Notes under the pieces: generated by a model
What the model was told of the DNA's origin: nothing
What the model saw: the letters and a program-made list of their open reading frames with translations, nothing else
Database searches by the model: none
Part shown: one piece after another, positions 10,101 through 21,341 of the stretch
Layout: every line of letters begins with the position of its first letter
Numbering within the stretch: position 1 is the stretch's first letter
From: Tilletiaria anomala UBC 951
Taxonomy: Eukaryota; Basidiomycota; Exobasidiomycetes; Georgefischeriales; Tilletiariaceae
Direction: 5' to 3'
NCBI RefSeq assembly: GCF_000711695.1
Contig: NW_013546983.1
Span: forward strand, 62,001-126,000
Length of the DNA stretch: 64,000 nt
Position numbers and translations under genes: made by a program

Positions 10101-12810
10101 CAACGGGAGGAGGAGAGTATTCTGGGGCACATGCTGTCGAAGCTTGCGATAGAAGCCGAGCTTGACGAGCTCGACATCGCAAACATTTCATCATTTACAA
10201 CTCTCTTTGTCGCCATTCTCGACTTGAGCGCAGACGCCCATTCGGAGGTATCCAGCCTGGCTTGCACGGTTCTGGATCAGATCATTGCCGTCTTGCTCGA
10301 GTGCAACCTTTCTCGCGCACCGTACGGCCTTGCTCAAACAGGAAATGCCGATGGAATACTGCGTCACATGACACCGACGACTACGACCCCGATGGACGAC
10401 TATTTCTCTGCTCAAGTCAGGGTGCTGAATTCCTCAGCTGTTGACCTTAACGCCCCATGCTATCCCGCCGTCAATGGCCAGCATCCATTCAAATCTCCGG
10501 CTCACTCTGTACGACGGAGCATGTCATTGGCTCAGACCATGAAGTCCATCGCCACTCTGGGGTACTCTCGGCCATCTTCTCCGACCGGCTCGTCAGATCA
10601 CGATTCAATATCCAGCTATGTGGAGCGCCCCAATATGAGAAGCTCTGCCTATGAGCAGCTTCAGCATCCTGCACCTGCTGCCTCGAATGCAGCTCAATAT
10701 GTCTCGCCGTATTCGAGAATCGCCAGTCCATTCCCAAGCGCCAATACGCTGAGTTCCGGGCAGAACAGCCCTCGGCAGAACAGTCCGGGTCTTGCAACTC
10801 ACTCAAATGTGGTCTCGCGCTCAGCAAGCGCCGAGTCGCTCGCGCACATTACCAGCAGACCAGAGCGGAAACGCACTGGCTACACGTCTGGGATGGCGAC
10901 TCCGTCTCCGCCTGTCTTTCCTTCACCACCAGTCCAGCAGGACGAAGTCTTAACAAACGCACGGGTTGCAGATACGTTCGCCGCGCTGGTTGGGGCAGAC
11001 CTGCACCGATTCCGTCACCGTCACCTGGGTACTGAAGATGAAAATGGCATTTCAAATGCCGGCCACACCCCTGCCGCTTCGCCAATGCTCTTGAGGTCCG
11101 GTCGTCCGAACATTACGCAACTGGACACCAGCCACACGAGCGAGGTCCAGAACGTGCTGCCGCTCAGCAGTCGACTTTTCGTGTGGTGCAGTGAATGTTA
11201 CACGGAACCGCAGATGAAGAATGCGGAGGCCAATGAGCCAGGCAGCATTCGATACAACGTGCAGACTTGGAAGAGACAACGCAATGAGCGCATTATTGAA
11301 GAGGCCCAAGCACAGACAGACTACGCATGTGAGTTGCCCTCGCGATTCGCTTTTGCCTTTATGCCGATCCCTCATTACTTGCCTTTGCATGCCGGGCCAC
11401 GTAGCCCACAACGCATGGACCGAGACGGTCAGCCAGCTTCGATCTTCCTCAAATCCATATTTAATGCTGTTCCATCAATTTGAAGACCACTTTGTCACCG
11501 CCACGGACACCGATGTGGTCAAGTAAGTGCCAGCACATATTGCGCATCTCGAGGCTTCACTCACTCAGCTTACATTGTATCGCAGCGTTTGGGACTGGAA
11601 GAAAGGGCGACTTCTGAGCAAGTTCAGTAATGGCAACCCGCCTGGCACGCACATCACTTCGACTCTTTTTGTCAACGAAGATGCCGACACGCTGTTGCTG
11701 GTTGCATCGGCGGATGGCAATGTCCGTCTTTATCGTTATTATGACAAGAGCATGGAGCGGGATCTGCGTCCGGAGGTCGTGAGCGGTTTCCGCGCATTGC
11801 CTGAACTGCTCAAGAGCTCAAGGCCAAGCGGGCTCATTGTCGACTGGCAGCAGGTTACCGGCAATTTGCTAGCTGCCGGCGACAGTCGAACAGTGAGAGT
11901 GTGGGATGCGCATCGCGAGCTCTGTGTCTGTGTGAGTGCATCGTGTGACTTCCTCACAAGACGCGAGACGCGCGCCAATTGATTGACTCGAATGCGCACG
12001 GAAACAGGACATTCCTACTAGGGCTTCAAGTCCGGTCACTTCATTGTCCGCGGAGGTCGACATGGGTCACATTTTTGTCGCCGGCTTTGGAGATGGTACT
12101 GTGGGGGTGTATGACCGTCGCAATCCGCCAGATGCGGGTCTCGTTCGCTTATGGGAGGAGCATCAAAGCTGGATTTCTAAGGTGCAGTTGCAGAAGCGAG
12201 GAAATCGGGAACTGGTATCATGTAGCGTGGATGGTGAAGTCAGGATCTGGGACATCCGTGGCCGCTCATCGTTGTCCAAGGCAGACTTGATGCCGGCTCT
12301 GAGAGGACGAGTGTCCTGCTTTGCAGTGCATGAAAGGTTGCCTCTATATGCCGCGTAAGTGCTTCGCAGTCCTTGCAACCATTTGAATGACGGCTGAAGT
12401 GTGTTCATTTTCGCAGAGCATCTGCCCCACGCATGACCAAGGCAGGACTGTTACCACAACGCTTCGCAATCTTCAACATCGACACAATGCACACCATCGG
12501 CAACTCGCAGCCTACTATCCGCCCCTTTACCACCACCCCAGCATCGTCGGGGAATCCCAGTGCTGCGTTCGACAGCGGGGCACCGGTTCAACTACGGCCC
12601 TCTGCATTCAGTCCGGCGTGGGGAGGAGTGGCGTTCCATCCCCATATGAACATTGTCGCGTACGGCGGCCCGGACCCTACGATTGAGGTCAAGACTTGCC
12701 CGACTGCACTTGCCTCCCTTGGAAACGATGCTGTTCTGACAGGATCCAAGCCCATTCCTAGCCTACCATCAGGACCCAACGGTAGTTCGGGCGGATGGCT
12801 GGGATGGTGA
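7111..12810 (+). CDS. KOG1: Raptor/KOG1, TORC1 scaffold subunit
   Basis: Six exons: 7111-7578, 7656-11328, 11405-11522, 11586-11931, 12008-12354, 12417-12810; 1781 aa. After a His/Ser-rich leader comes the Raptor N-terminal caspase-like domain (about residues 165-390), with PCSKLICWMDPSS, GEIWVFNKAYTQYIPV and LYDLQTWLGSP. It is interrupted by a short Arg/Asp repeat insert (RDRDRDRDSARG). HEAT/armadillo repeats follow (about residues 450-930), including ILVLDR-type segments such as PVLIYIWARILAVDRSCQ. After a Ser-rich linker, C-terminal WD40 repeats appear (WDWKKGRLLSKF, VRIWDIRGRSS, GGVAFHPH-type WGGVAFHPHMNIVAYG). Raptor presents substrates to TOR complex 1. At both positions of the caspase His/Cys dyad the residues are changed (YSGYGVP, VWDASAAG). 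It is longer than yeast Kog1 (about 1560 aa), mainly through low-complexity linkers. Confidence 0.95.
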
Positions 12811-12990
12811 GACATTGAAGTCAGCGCAATTGCGCAGTCCACGAAGGCAATGTAGTCTGTAATCACTGAAACGTGCTCAATCAAGAGTATTGGAAGAAGC
12901 ATTCCAATCATAATCATGTTCAGTCACTAGTGTCATCACATCCATGTGACGTATTTCCAATCCATCTGCCTTGACGCAAGCGGTTTCCCT

Positions 12991-14676
12991 TCATTGTTCG
13001 GCAGCAGAAAACTCCGGCCTCATTCGCTGCCATTCGGCTTTGGCTCTTTGAGCGCATTCGAGTTGTTCGTCAACCTAAAGAAACTCAAGGCATCCCCGGT
13101 AAGAACAACCGCTCGCAAGACGCAGGCAATGTTCAGGACATGAGTACGCACATGACACACGAGCCAGCGGACACCGTTCCTTTTCTTCGCACAGTTCTTT
13201 CGCACATGATCTGAATGTATGTCGCCCACCAGGTCGACAATGGCTGAGGCGTTGTCTGTATGTCCTCGCTCTGATCCGGACACAAACATGGGAGCCATCG
13301 GTGTGGACTTGAAGCGGTCGGCCAGCGCCGCATGCAACGCGTCTGAATTCTGGCCGATACCGCCGCTAAAGACGAGCGCGTTCACTTTAGCCCCAGTTGC
13401 GACCAATTTGAACCAGTAAGCACCGATATAGTCAGCTAGACGGTCTGGGAGAAAGAGATGATAGTTTTCGATATTTTCAGACTCGGGAACGTCGGGCGCT
13501 ACTATGGTGATGCTGGTTTTGCTCACCGACAAAGAGAGCAAATGCAAGCTTTGCTTGCTCACGCTCCTTGCCTTGACTGCTACTCATTTGCAACACGATT
13601 TCGTTAAAAGCAGTCGTATGAGCCAGCGCTTTGAATCCGCTCTCCTTGTTTAAGATATATTCGGGTGTGGAGATGCTGACACCATAGATCTCAGTCACAG
13701 GCTGCTTTCCATCGGGTCGCTGGTAGATTTGTTCGCGTTTCGGCGCGTGCGTTGTCGTCAAGTGGAATCCAAGGCATGGATCGACCGAACCAGAACGGGT
13801 GGCTCCTGGCAGACCATCGAGTGGTGTGAAGCTCATGGATGTATCGAGACTCCTACCATCTCGAATGGCGCAAACGGAGCATCCGCCACCGAGGTGGCAC
13901 GCGATGAGGTTTGTTTGATCGACCGACTGACCGATGAACGCGGCGGCCTGTCTTACGACAAAGGAGTATGCGAGGCCATGAAACCCCCACTTTCGCGGAG
14001 GCTGACCGCCAGGCAGAGCGCTATGTTGAGGAATTGGAAGCGTGTAGATATGTGGCGGGATGGAGCAATAGTGGAATTCCGTGTCGGTGTACACGAGCTG
14101 CCAGGTGTGCTCCGGAAGCTGCTCGAGAGCGGCCTCGATGATCGTCGTCGCGGGCTTGTTGTGTAGCGGCGCGAAGTCATTCAACTTCTCCAGTTGCTCA
14201 AGCCTTCCCCGGTGGCCTGCTCGAATGTGGATCGGATTCTGCATGTTTGCACCGTGCACAACACGATGCACGACGAGGGAAAGTTTGTCCGGAGACAAGT
14301 CCAAGTCTTTGTCTTTGTCAGCGGCAGGACAGATGCGCATCAGATGTATGAGGGCAGCGAATTGGTCAGAGGGCGAGTTAAAGTCGTACTCGTTCAACAC
14401 CAGCTCGTGGTCATTTGCGTCCCACTTCGCTTTGGCGCCTTCATAGCCCTTGGTGATTCTCACTCCCACTGCGAAAGAATCCTTCTGCGGCTGCAAAGAC
14501 CCGGCGAGAAGCACGGGCAGGTCATCTTGCAAACGGTAGACGCTGAATTTCAAGCTGGTCGAGCCGCTGAGAGAATCATATGCCCCGTCAATCATGTTGA
14601 GTTATCGAAGCGTCGGAGGGCAACTGAAATGTTTCACTCACACATTAAGGCAAAGCAGAAGCGATGGTGACTCCAT
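12991..14676 (-). CDS. ACK1: Acetate kinase
   Basis: Four exons: 14676-14642, 14566-13527, 13444-13152, 13074-12991; 483 aa. The 35-nt first exon supplies MESPSLLLCLNV, which joins GSTSLKFSVY to restore the N-terminal phosphate-binding motif of the acetate/sugar kinase fold (N-x-G-S-x-S-L-K-F). Other family blocks are LSLVVHRVVHGA, RKWGFHGLAYSFV (His of the GFHG motif), LIACHLGGGCSVCAIRDGRS, LDTSMSFTPLDGLPG followed by TRSG, and VFSGGIGQNSD. The enzyme interconverts acetyl phosphate + ADP and acetate + ATP. Its divergent neighbour is phosphoketolase, the usual source of acetyl phosphate in fungi, so the pair makes a two-step route from sugar phosphates to acetate. The bacterial LGNG motif reads LGGG here. 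Fungal enzymes of this family are somewhat longer than bacterial ones (about 400 aa), as seen. Confidence 0.94.
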
Positions 14677-15756
14677 TCTTGATTTTTGAACAACCTTGGA
14701 TCTGTGGCCTGTTGTGCCTGCGGTCAATACCATGAGCTGCAATCATTAAACCATCCTCGACAGCAATCGACAGACATCCTTGTCAACTAGGCTAGCGGCC
14801 AAGAGGAAACCCCCCGTAGGAGCTGACTGGCCATATCCTAAAAAGAGTATTCATCGGACTGCTTGATGGCACGGTATCGAAAGGATTTGGGCAATCAGCA
14901 AAACGGCTCTGAGCTCATGACGTTGTTAACAGGAAAGACCATTAAGCAGGGTCGAGCACGCACGCGGGCGAGAAGCTTTTTCGACGATTCGTCATCGTCT
15001 TTATCATTCTCGACTTTGAACGCCACCGTGCAAACCCAGGTCCACCCGTTGCGGTCGTGCTGAACAAGCCAACAATCATCGTGTTGATCGAGAAAGCGAG
15101 GAAGTGATGACGCCATGCCCACGGTGTGATGGTTCGTAACTTGCAACTCATTGTGGATCTGGGCTTTTCTACGGTAACTTTTTCTCGTATTTCACCGTAT
15201 ACACTTGAAAAGTTCCCGCATTGAACAAGTTTTCTGATCCCAAAACCGCAACCGTGACCGGTTTCCGAAGAATTTCCAAGCTGACGTAAACGTCCTCTGT
15301 CAGAGCTCGGAGCACCACCAAGGTCGTGTCGTGCAAGCATGCAGGTCCTCACTTTTGCTGCCTTACTACTTGCTCTCTTTCTCCTTTAGAATGGCAGAAG
15401 GCCCCGACGACGGTTCGCATACCTCGGGGACTTCGGCGCTCCCGTCTGGCTGGACCCTCGAAGGTGGGATACTTTGCTTTGTAAAGCCGTCAATTGCTTT
15501 GCACACAGTGTCAGCCTATCGTACATGGTGTCCAGGTTGACCCGGGACATCTTTTCATTACAGTTTTGTGATAATCGAAGCTGAGTCGTATCTCAGCACA
15601 GGCCACATGTGACGCCAATGTAAGGCGAGCGCTGCCATCGCATTGTTTCCCGCGTCTCAAGCTCCAGGCCAACGTCACCACTGCTCGTATACGGCTTCAA
15701 TGCAGACCTATAAAAGCGTATCGTTTGGTGACATCTTTTTCGAAGCATTCTATTGA
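14677..15756. promoter_or_regulatory. Shared divergent promoter region of acetate kinase and phosphoketolase
   Basis: This 1.08-kb gap separates the two divergent metabolic genes. A TATA-like element (CTATAAAAG at about 15708-15716) lies roughly 45 bp upstream of the phosphoketolase ATG at 15757. An acceptor-like site at about 15390 followed by an ATG and some 27 open codons suggests a possible untranslated or alternative leader exon, but no protein family is recognisable. Co-regulation of the pair is inferred from arrangement only. Confidence 0.45.
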
Positions 15757-18700
15757 ATGATTACCTTGCGAAGCGTGTCACGTATCGCACTCATGCAAAG
15801 ACATCCTAAGATGGCACCTATCGATGCAGGCATCTTGAGGAACAATGCTGGCTCACAGTTACAGCTTGCTCTTCCCTCACAGTTGAAACATGGAACTGTG
15901 CTTGAATCGCTCAACGCCAACGTCGAAGCGCACGTACCCGCACCGCATGAGCTCGATCTGGAAGGCCTCGCCGCTTTTCAAAAAGCCGCCAACTACCTAG
16001 CTGCAGCACAGATCTACCTGAAGGATGACGTATTACTGCGCGACGAGAAGCTCGACATCCACAAGCACGTTAAGCCCCGTTTGCTAGGACATTTCGGCAC
16101 CTGTCCGGGACTGATCTTCGTCTACGCCCACGTGTCTGCCCTGCTGAGGAGGCAGGAATGTAGGCAGGAGAGCCAAGATGCGCAGCGCAGAATGGTCTTC
16201 GTCGCTGGCCCCGGCCACGGTGCTCCTGGTCCTCTTGCCTGTCTCTAGTACGTTCTGACAATTCACCTTGCTGTTGAGCTAGCTGCGTAACCTTTTCTTC
16301 AAAACTTATTCTTGCTTTTCGTCCGCTGATCATACGTTGATGTCGCGTAGCCTCGAAGGCACTATCTCTCACTGCTATCCGCAAGAGAGCATGACGCCTG
16401 ATGGTCTCAAACGATTCATCAAAGCATTCAGCTGGCCCAACTCGACTCATCCATCACATATCAATGCGAGTACACCTGGGGCAATCCATGAGGGTGGAGG
16501 TACGTCGAAGATGCTTCTCCTGTTGAATGGTGCGAAGAGATAGCGCGAGAGAGCACTGAGTCATGTTTCAATGCTTTTAAATCTGCTTTAGAGCTTGGAT
16601 ATGCGCTGTCAGTTTCCTACGGGGCGGCCATGGACAAGCCTGATCTGATCGTTCCTTGCGTTGTGGGAGACGGCGAGAACGAGACAGGTATGTTTATGAA
16701 ACCAATTGTATTCTTAATGTTTCACTGCTAATTCTGGTCATTTTCTCATGTGCGCTCCAGGGCCTGCGCATGCCGCTTGGCACGGGCACAAGGTGTGCAA
16801 ACAGGTTCGCCGCTTAGACGCTGGATATGTCCTCTGAAATTTTCGGCGCTCGTGCAGTTCATCGATCCCAAAGAGTCCGGTGCAGTGTTGCCCATCTTGC
16901 ACGTGAATCGCTTCAAAATATCCGAAAAGACGATATACGGCTCGATGGATGAGTATGAGCTGCTCACCTTTTTTAGCGGGTACGGCTACCAGGTGAGCCA
17001 TTTCCAAAAGGCGCATGTGACAACGTACCTGCTTAGGCTTGGTATAATGCGATTATGCTGTGCAGCCCCGCATCGTCAGCTACTGGAATCACACATGTGC
17101 GCATACCATCCCTGGCGACAAAGAAATTATGGATTTCGACCGTGACATGGCTGCCAGTCTCGAATGGTAAGTCGGGGAGTGGCAGACGGGAACAAGCAAT
17201 GGAGTGAACTTTGTTGGTCCACGCTTTCTGCACAGGGCCGTTTTTGAGATACTCGCTATTCAGCAAGCTGCCCGCACTGGCATACCGATCATCAAGCCCC
17301 GCTGGCCAATGATCATTCTGCTCAGCCCAAAAGGATGGGGCCTACCGCCCATGCTGGATGGCAAGACGCTTGAGAACAGCTTCCGCTCGCATCAGGTGCC
17401 CATCTCGGTAACCGAAGAACATCTCAGCGTTCTTGAGGATTGGTTGCGGTGGGTCGACTAGTGGGGAAGGGCGGCTTCCAAAATAACCTTTGACTGACAT
17501 TCTCTAAATGGAACCCGCCCGCTTGGTGCTTCAGCTCATACGAGCCACACACTTGGTTCGCCGAGCATGACGGTCATCTCGACATTTCGCATACAGCCCT
17601 GCGTATCTTTCCCAAGAACCAGCTTCTCAGGATGGGCCGCACCGCTGAAGCGTACGGTGGCAAGCCCGACACTGTGCTGCCCGACTGGAGACAATTCACT
17701 GTAGCAGTAGCGAAGCCTGCCGGCGCTATGGACGTGCTGGCCAAATTCTTACTCGAAGTGGCACGGCTCAACAAGCACACTTTCCGTGTCTTTTCTCCGG
17801 ACGAGCTCGAGTCAAACCATCTCGGAGCACTCATTTCCGATTCCGAAGTTGGTGGTCGCAACTTCCAAGTTGCCGAAGAGTCACGCGCCAGCGGCGGTCG
17901 TGTTGTGGAGGTCTTGTCTGAACATTTGCTCGAAGGCTTCGCGCAAGGGTACTCGATCACAGGCCGTGTGTCCGTCTTCCCAAGCTACGAAGGCTTCTTG
18001 CCGATCATCGCGACCATGGCAGTACAATTTGCAAAGTTCATCAAGGACAGCAAGCAGAGAAGCTTCCGTGAACCTTACCCTAGTCTGACGTACATCGCGT
18101 CTAGCACGCTGTGGCGCCAGGAGCACAACGGGTTTAGCCACCAGAACCCTGGCTTCATCAACACGATGATCGATTTGCCGCATGACATTGCACGCATCTA
18201 TTTGCCTCCGGATGCAAACTGTGCGCTGACAACAATGCACCACGCGCTGCGCTCGCTGCATCATCTGAACGTCATTGTCGCATCCAAGGAGGCGACCATG
18301 CACTCGTGGCTCGATGCAGATGAAGCCCAGAAGCACTGCATTGCTGGCGGTTCTGTCTGGCGGAAGTACTCAACCGATGACGGCAAGCGTCCGGATGTCG
18401 TTCTCGTTGGAATCGGTGTCCAAACCACAGCCGAGGTCATCGCGGCCGCCAGCATTCTTCGCAAGGATGTGCCCGAGATTCGAGTGCGCGTCGTCAATGT
18501 CACAGACTTACTCATCCTCGCTGCGCCTGGCGGACCGCAAAGCCATCCCCATGCTCTCTCCCAGGAAATGTTTAGTGCACTTTTCACCGTCGACAAGCCG
18601 ATCGTCTTCAACTTCCACGGCTACCCTACCGCTCTAAAGGGACTCGTTGCGGGTCGCATGGGCTATGACGGACCGGGCCGCGTCCGCTTTCTCGGCTACC

Positions 18701-19012
18701 GTGAAGAGGGAACCACGACAACGCCTTGGACGATGCTACGTGGCAACGGCGTCGATCGTTACAGCGTTTCTCAAGAGGCTTTGTCGCTGCTGCACAACCA
18801 TCCGTCTGCGGGTCATGTTGCTACCGAATTGAATGCGCACTACGAAGCTAAGAAACGCTGGCATGAGAGTGGGTGGTGTCTATTGCTCTTGTATCTCTGA
18901 CCGTTTACTCAACTTTTTTGTTCTATCTTCTCTGATCATCATAGAATACGTCGAGGAGTACGGCGACGATCCGGCCGACTTTGTCAAAATCCCCGATGAC
19001 CCTAAGCACTAA
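15757..19012 (+). CDS. XFP1: Xylulose-5-phosphate/fructose-6-phosphate phosphoketolase
   Basis: Nine exons: 15757-16247, 16351-16499, 16592-16687, 16761-16792 (32 nt), 16858-16992, 17066-17166, 17236-17448, 17535-18868, 18945-19012; 872 aa. Family blocks: [39 protein letters not shown], the thiamine-pyrophosphate motif [46 protein letters not shown], then the C-terminal pair of domains (FKLS-like [37 protein letters not shown]). The enzyme splits xylulose-5-P or fructose-6-P with phosphate to acetyl phosphate plus glyceraldehyde-3-P or erythrose-4-P. Starting at 15757 gives a basic leader ([15 protein letters not shown]) that could be a mitochondrial targeting peptide. An ATG at 15811 (MAPIDAG) would give the cytosolic length usual for the family. 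Such genes in fungi are held to derive from bacteria; the nine-exon structure indicates long residence. Confidence 0.95.
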
Positions 19013-19296
19013 AAATAATAACTGGCGCAAGTCGATTTTGCATCGCAGGCTTTTGATTCCATCGCAATCACGCTCTTGAGCAACCCGTAAAGTTCCCCTT
19101 TGCGCTCCGTCACAAAAGATCCTGGCCTATTGTAAAACATCTTGTGCATTAATACCCTGCCTATACGTACGAATGCTGTGACAGTGCGCTGTCAGACCTT
19201 GAGCAGCATTCGATACAAGTAGATGAGAAGATGGATGCATAGTCTATAAGATACAAGCAGGCATGAGGAAAGTCTGTTCCATATGCGCCTGGGAGC

Positions 19297-20961
19297 TTAA
19301 GGCTTGCCAAGGCGCTTTCCATTCCTCCTGGGTCGTTCGCGAATGACCATAGTGTTACCACCGCGCGTTCCGGGCTTGCGGGTACGCGCAAACTTGGCGA
19401 GATGGCCGTAGATGCTCTTGGACTGCATATTACTCTTACTCTTACCGCGTCCACCGCCATTGGGGTGATCGGTCTTGTTCATGGCAACACCGCGCACCTT
19501 GGGCTTGCGGCCGAGCCAGCGCGAGCGTCCGGCCTTGCCGAGACGCCTGTGCTCGTGGTCGATGTTGGACACGCGGCCGATGGTTGCGCAGCAGGCTGCG
19601 GGCACGAGGCGGACTTCCCCGGATTGCAACTTGATCTGCGCGTGTGTAGGCGGGGATGAGGGAGACAGGGATACCGATTCAGAAGCGATAGTTTCGGCGT
19701 CAGCACTTGGAAGGGTCGCAGTGGCATCCATCTGGCTGGCTTGCAGCTGCTGCCCGTCCTTCGATAAGCCAGCACCCAGACCGCTTGCCGCTTTGCGATG
19801 GCTGAAGGCGATGAGCTGGCCGCTCGTTCCTGCCGAGCGAACGAGCTTGGCGGGACCTTGCGGTAGGAGCGAGATGGCATGGATCATCGTACCGATCGGG
19901 ATCAAGTTGAGCGGAAGGACATTTCCGGGGCGAACAGCTTGTGTTCGGAAGACACCAAAGTTGAGCGAGGTGGTCGCTGCATCGGCACCGGCAGAAGTGG
20001 ACGAGGACTTGCCCATGCCATCCGTGCGGTAGCTGCGGACTGTGTCGCCGGCACGCAGACCATCTGGTGCTAGGATGTAACTCCTGCGCCGACTGACTTT
20101 GTGCTCGAGGAGGGCGATGTGCGCTGTCCTGCCCGGATCGTACTCGATCTGCTTCACTTCTTGCTCGCCAGCTTCCCAGCGGTAGAAGTCGACCAGCCTC
20201 AAGCGTCGTCGGTGCCCACCTCCACGCCCACGGACGGTGATGCGCCCGTGATGGTTGCGTCCGCCGGTACGGCGCTTTGCGATGGTGAGCGCGCGCTCGG
20301 GACCTTCCTTGTTAAGATGCGGGTTGAGCGTGAAGCGCACCCAGCGAAGAGACGGCGTAAGTGGCTTAAACGTCTTGAACTGACGATCGATGCGTACGAA
20401 AGGCGACGTCTTGCTTGTTGCGACGCCCAGCTGAGCAGCAAGTGTGGAAGAGGCAGCCTTTTTTCGCGCATCTTTTCGGTGCTGCTTGGAAACGAGTCGA
20501 CGTTCGCGACGCGGTAGCAATGGCCGACCTCGTGCCGGCAAAGTCGATCCGGCATACTTTACGGTGCTCGACGGCACTGCTGAATGGGAAGAAGATCTAG
20601 CTGCTGCTTCCAGCATCATGCTGGAAGGAAGCTGCACCGACGCTTTCAACTGTTGCTGCTGCCTCTGGATCGCCTGCGCTTGAAGTCTCGCTCGAAGCTG
20701 CGGTGGCCGGGGAGCAGGCGGGAGTGAGTCGAAAGAGTTGAACACTGCTCCGGCAAGAGCCGCTGCCCCTGGAGCTGCTGGTATATGTGCCATCGATGAG
20801 AGTGCGCGTTTGGAAGTTGACCGAGAGGAGATGTAGGAACGCTGCATCTTGCGGCTGGCGGAGCGCGCGGCGACGAGGGGAGATGTCGTCGAGCGGCTAG
20901 CACGCACGCCGCGGCTTGTGCCACCGACGCGGAAGAGCAGCAAGCCCTGCTGCGAGTGCAT
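19297..20961 (-). CDS. RML2: Mitochondrial large-subunit ribosomal protein uL2m
   Basis: Single exon, 554 aa, from ATG at 20961; longer readings would need a TTG. The first 50 residues (MHSQQGLLLFRVGGTSRGVR onwards) are rich in Arg/Ser and lack acids, as in a mitochondrial presequence. The uL2 fold begins about residue 205 (FKTFKPLTPSLRW) with TGGRNHHGRITVRGRGGGHR and VKQIEYDPGRTAHIALL, then PLNLIPIGTMIHAI and the C-terminal block GVAMNKTDHPNGGGRGKSKS. An insertion of about 60 Ser/Ala-rich residues sits between SGQLIAFSHRK and AQIKLQSGEVRLV, positions that are adjacent in bacterial L2. The second His of the usual DHPHGGG is Asn. The protein acts near the peptidyl-transferase centre of the mitoribosome. 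It is divergent from the gene at 21342. Confidence 0.93.
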   Translation of the reverse strand: MHSQQGLLLFRVGGTSRGVRASRSTTSPLVAARSASRKMQRSYISSRSTSKRALSSMAHIPAAPGAAALAGAVFNSFDSLPPAPRPPQLRARLQAQAIQRQQQQLKASVQLPSSMMLEAAARSSSHSAVPSSTVKYAGSTLPARGRPLLPRRERRLVSKQHRKDARKKAASSTLAAQLGVATSKTSPFVRIDRQFKTFKPLTPSLRWVRFTLNPHLNKEGPERALTIAKRRTGGRNHHGRITVRGRGGGHRRRLRLVDFYRWEAGEQEVKQIEYDPGRTAHIALLEHKVSRRRSYILAPDGLRAGDTVRSYRTDGMGKSSSTSAGADAATTSLNFGVFRTQAVRPGNVLPLNLIPIGTMIHAISLLPQGPAKLVRSAGTSGQLIAFSHRKAASGLGAGLSKDGQQLQASQMDATATLPSADAETIASESVSLSPSSPPTHAQIKLQSGEVRLVPAACCATIGRVSNIDHEHRRLGKAGRSRWLGRKPKVRGVAMNKTDHPNGGGRGKSKSNMQSKSIYGHLAKFARTRKPGTRGGNTMVIRERPRRNGKRLGKP

Positions 20962-21341
20962 GATGGGCCAGAGCGTAGGATGGCCAGCACGCTTCGCACC
21001 CTGTACTAGTTTTGAGGCGCAAAAAGGCCGATGCCTGGGTGGAAGTATCCAAGCGCATGCATAGTGTATGCTGTACGATGGCAGAACGACGGGAAGGAAA
21101 TTCGAGAGGGAGCGGAACGGCTGATGAGAAGACCTCGCCGTGACTGAACGCAACTGTTCCTATGTAGGATGCGCATCTCATCCTTGGATAGCATCGCAAG
21201 GCTTCTTTGAGAAGCGACCATACACGGGTCTTTAGATCCTTGAAGCGCTGCTCAGACGGCCGGAGCGCAGACTGCAGAGGGGGACGGCAGACGTGCGAGC
21301 GAGAACGAAAGAGAGAAAGAAAGAGAGAACGAACGCCGAGC
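20962..21341. promoter_or_regulatory. Divergent promoter region uL2m / membrane-anchored protein
   Basis: A 380-bp gap. On the plus strand a purine-only stretch of GA/GAAA units covers about 21296-21332, directly before the ATG at 21342; it is the untranslated leader of that gene and looks like a slippage-prone microsatellite. Confidence 0.4.

Noticed and set aside
20962-21153. N-terminal extension of uL2m to 21153
   Set aside because: The extended frame begins at TTG; the first ATG is at 20961 and is followed by a good mitochondrial presequence.
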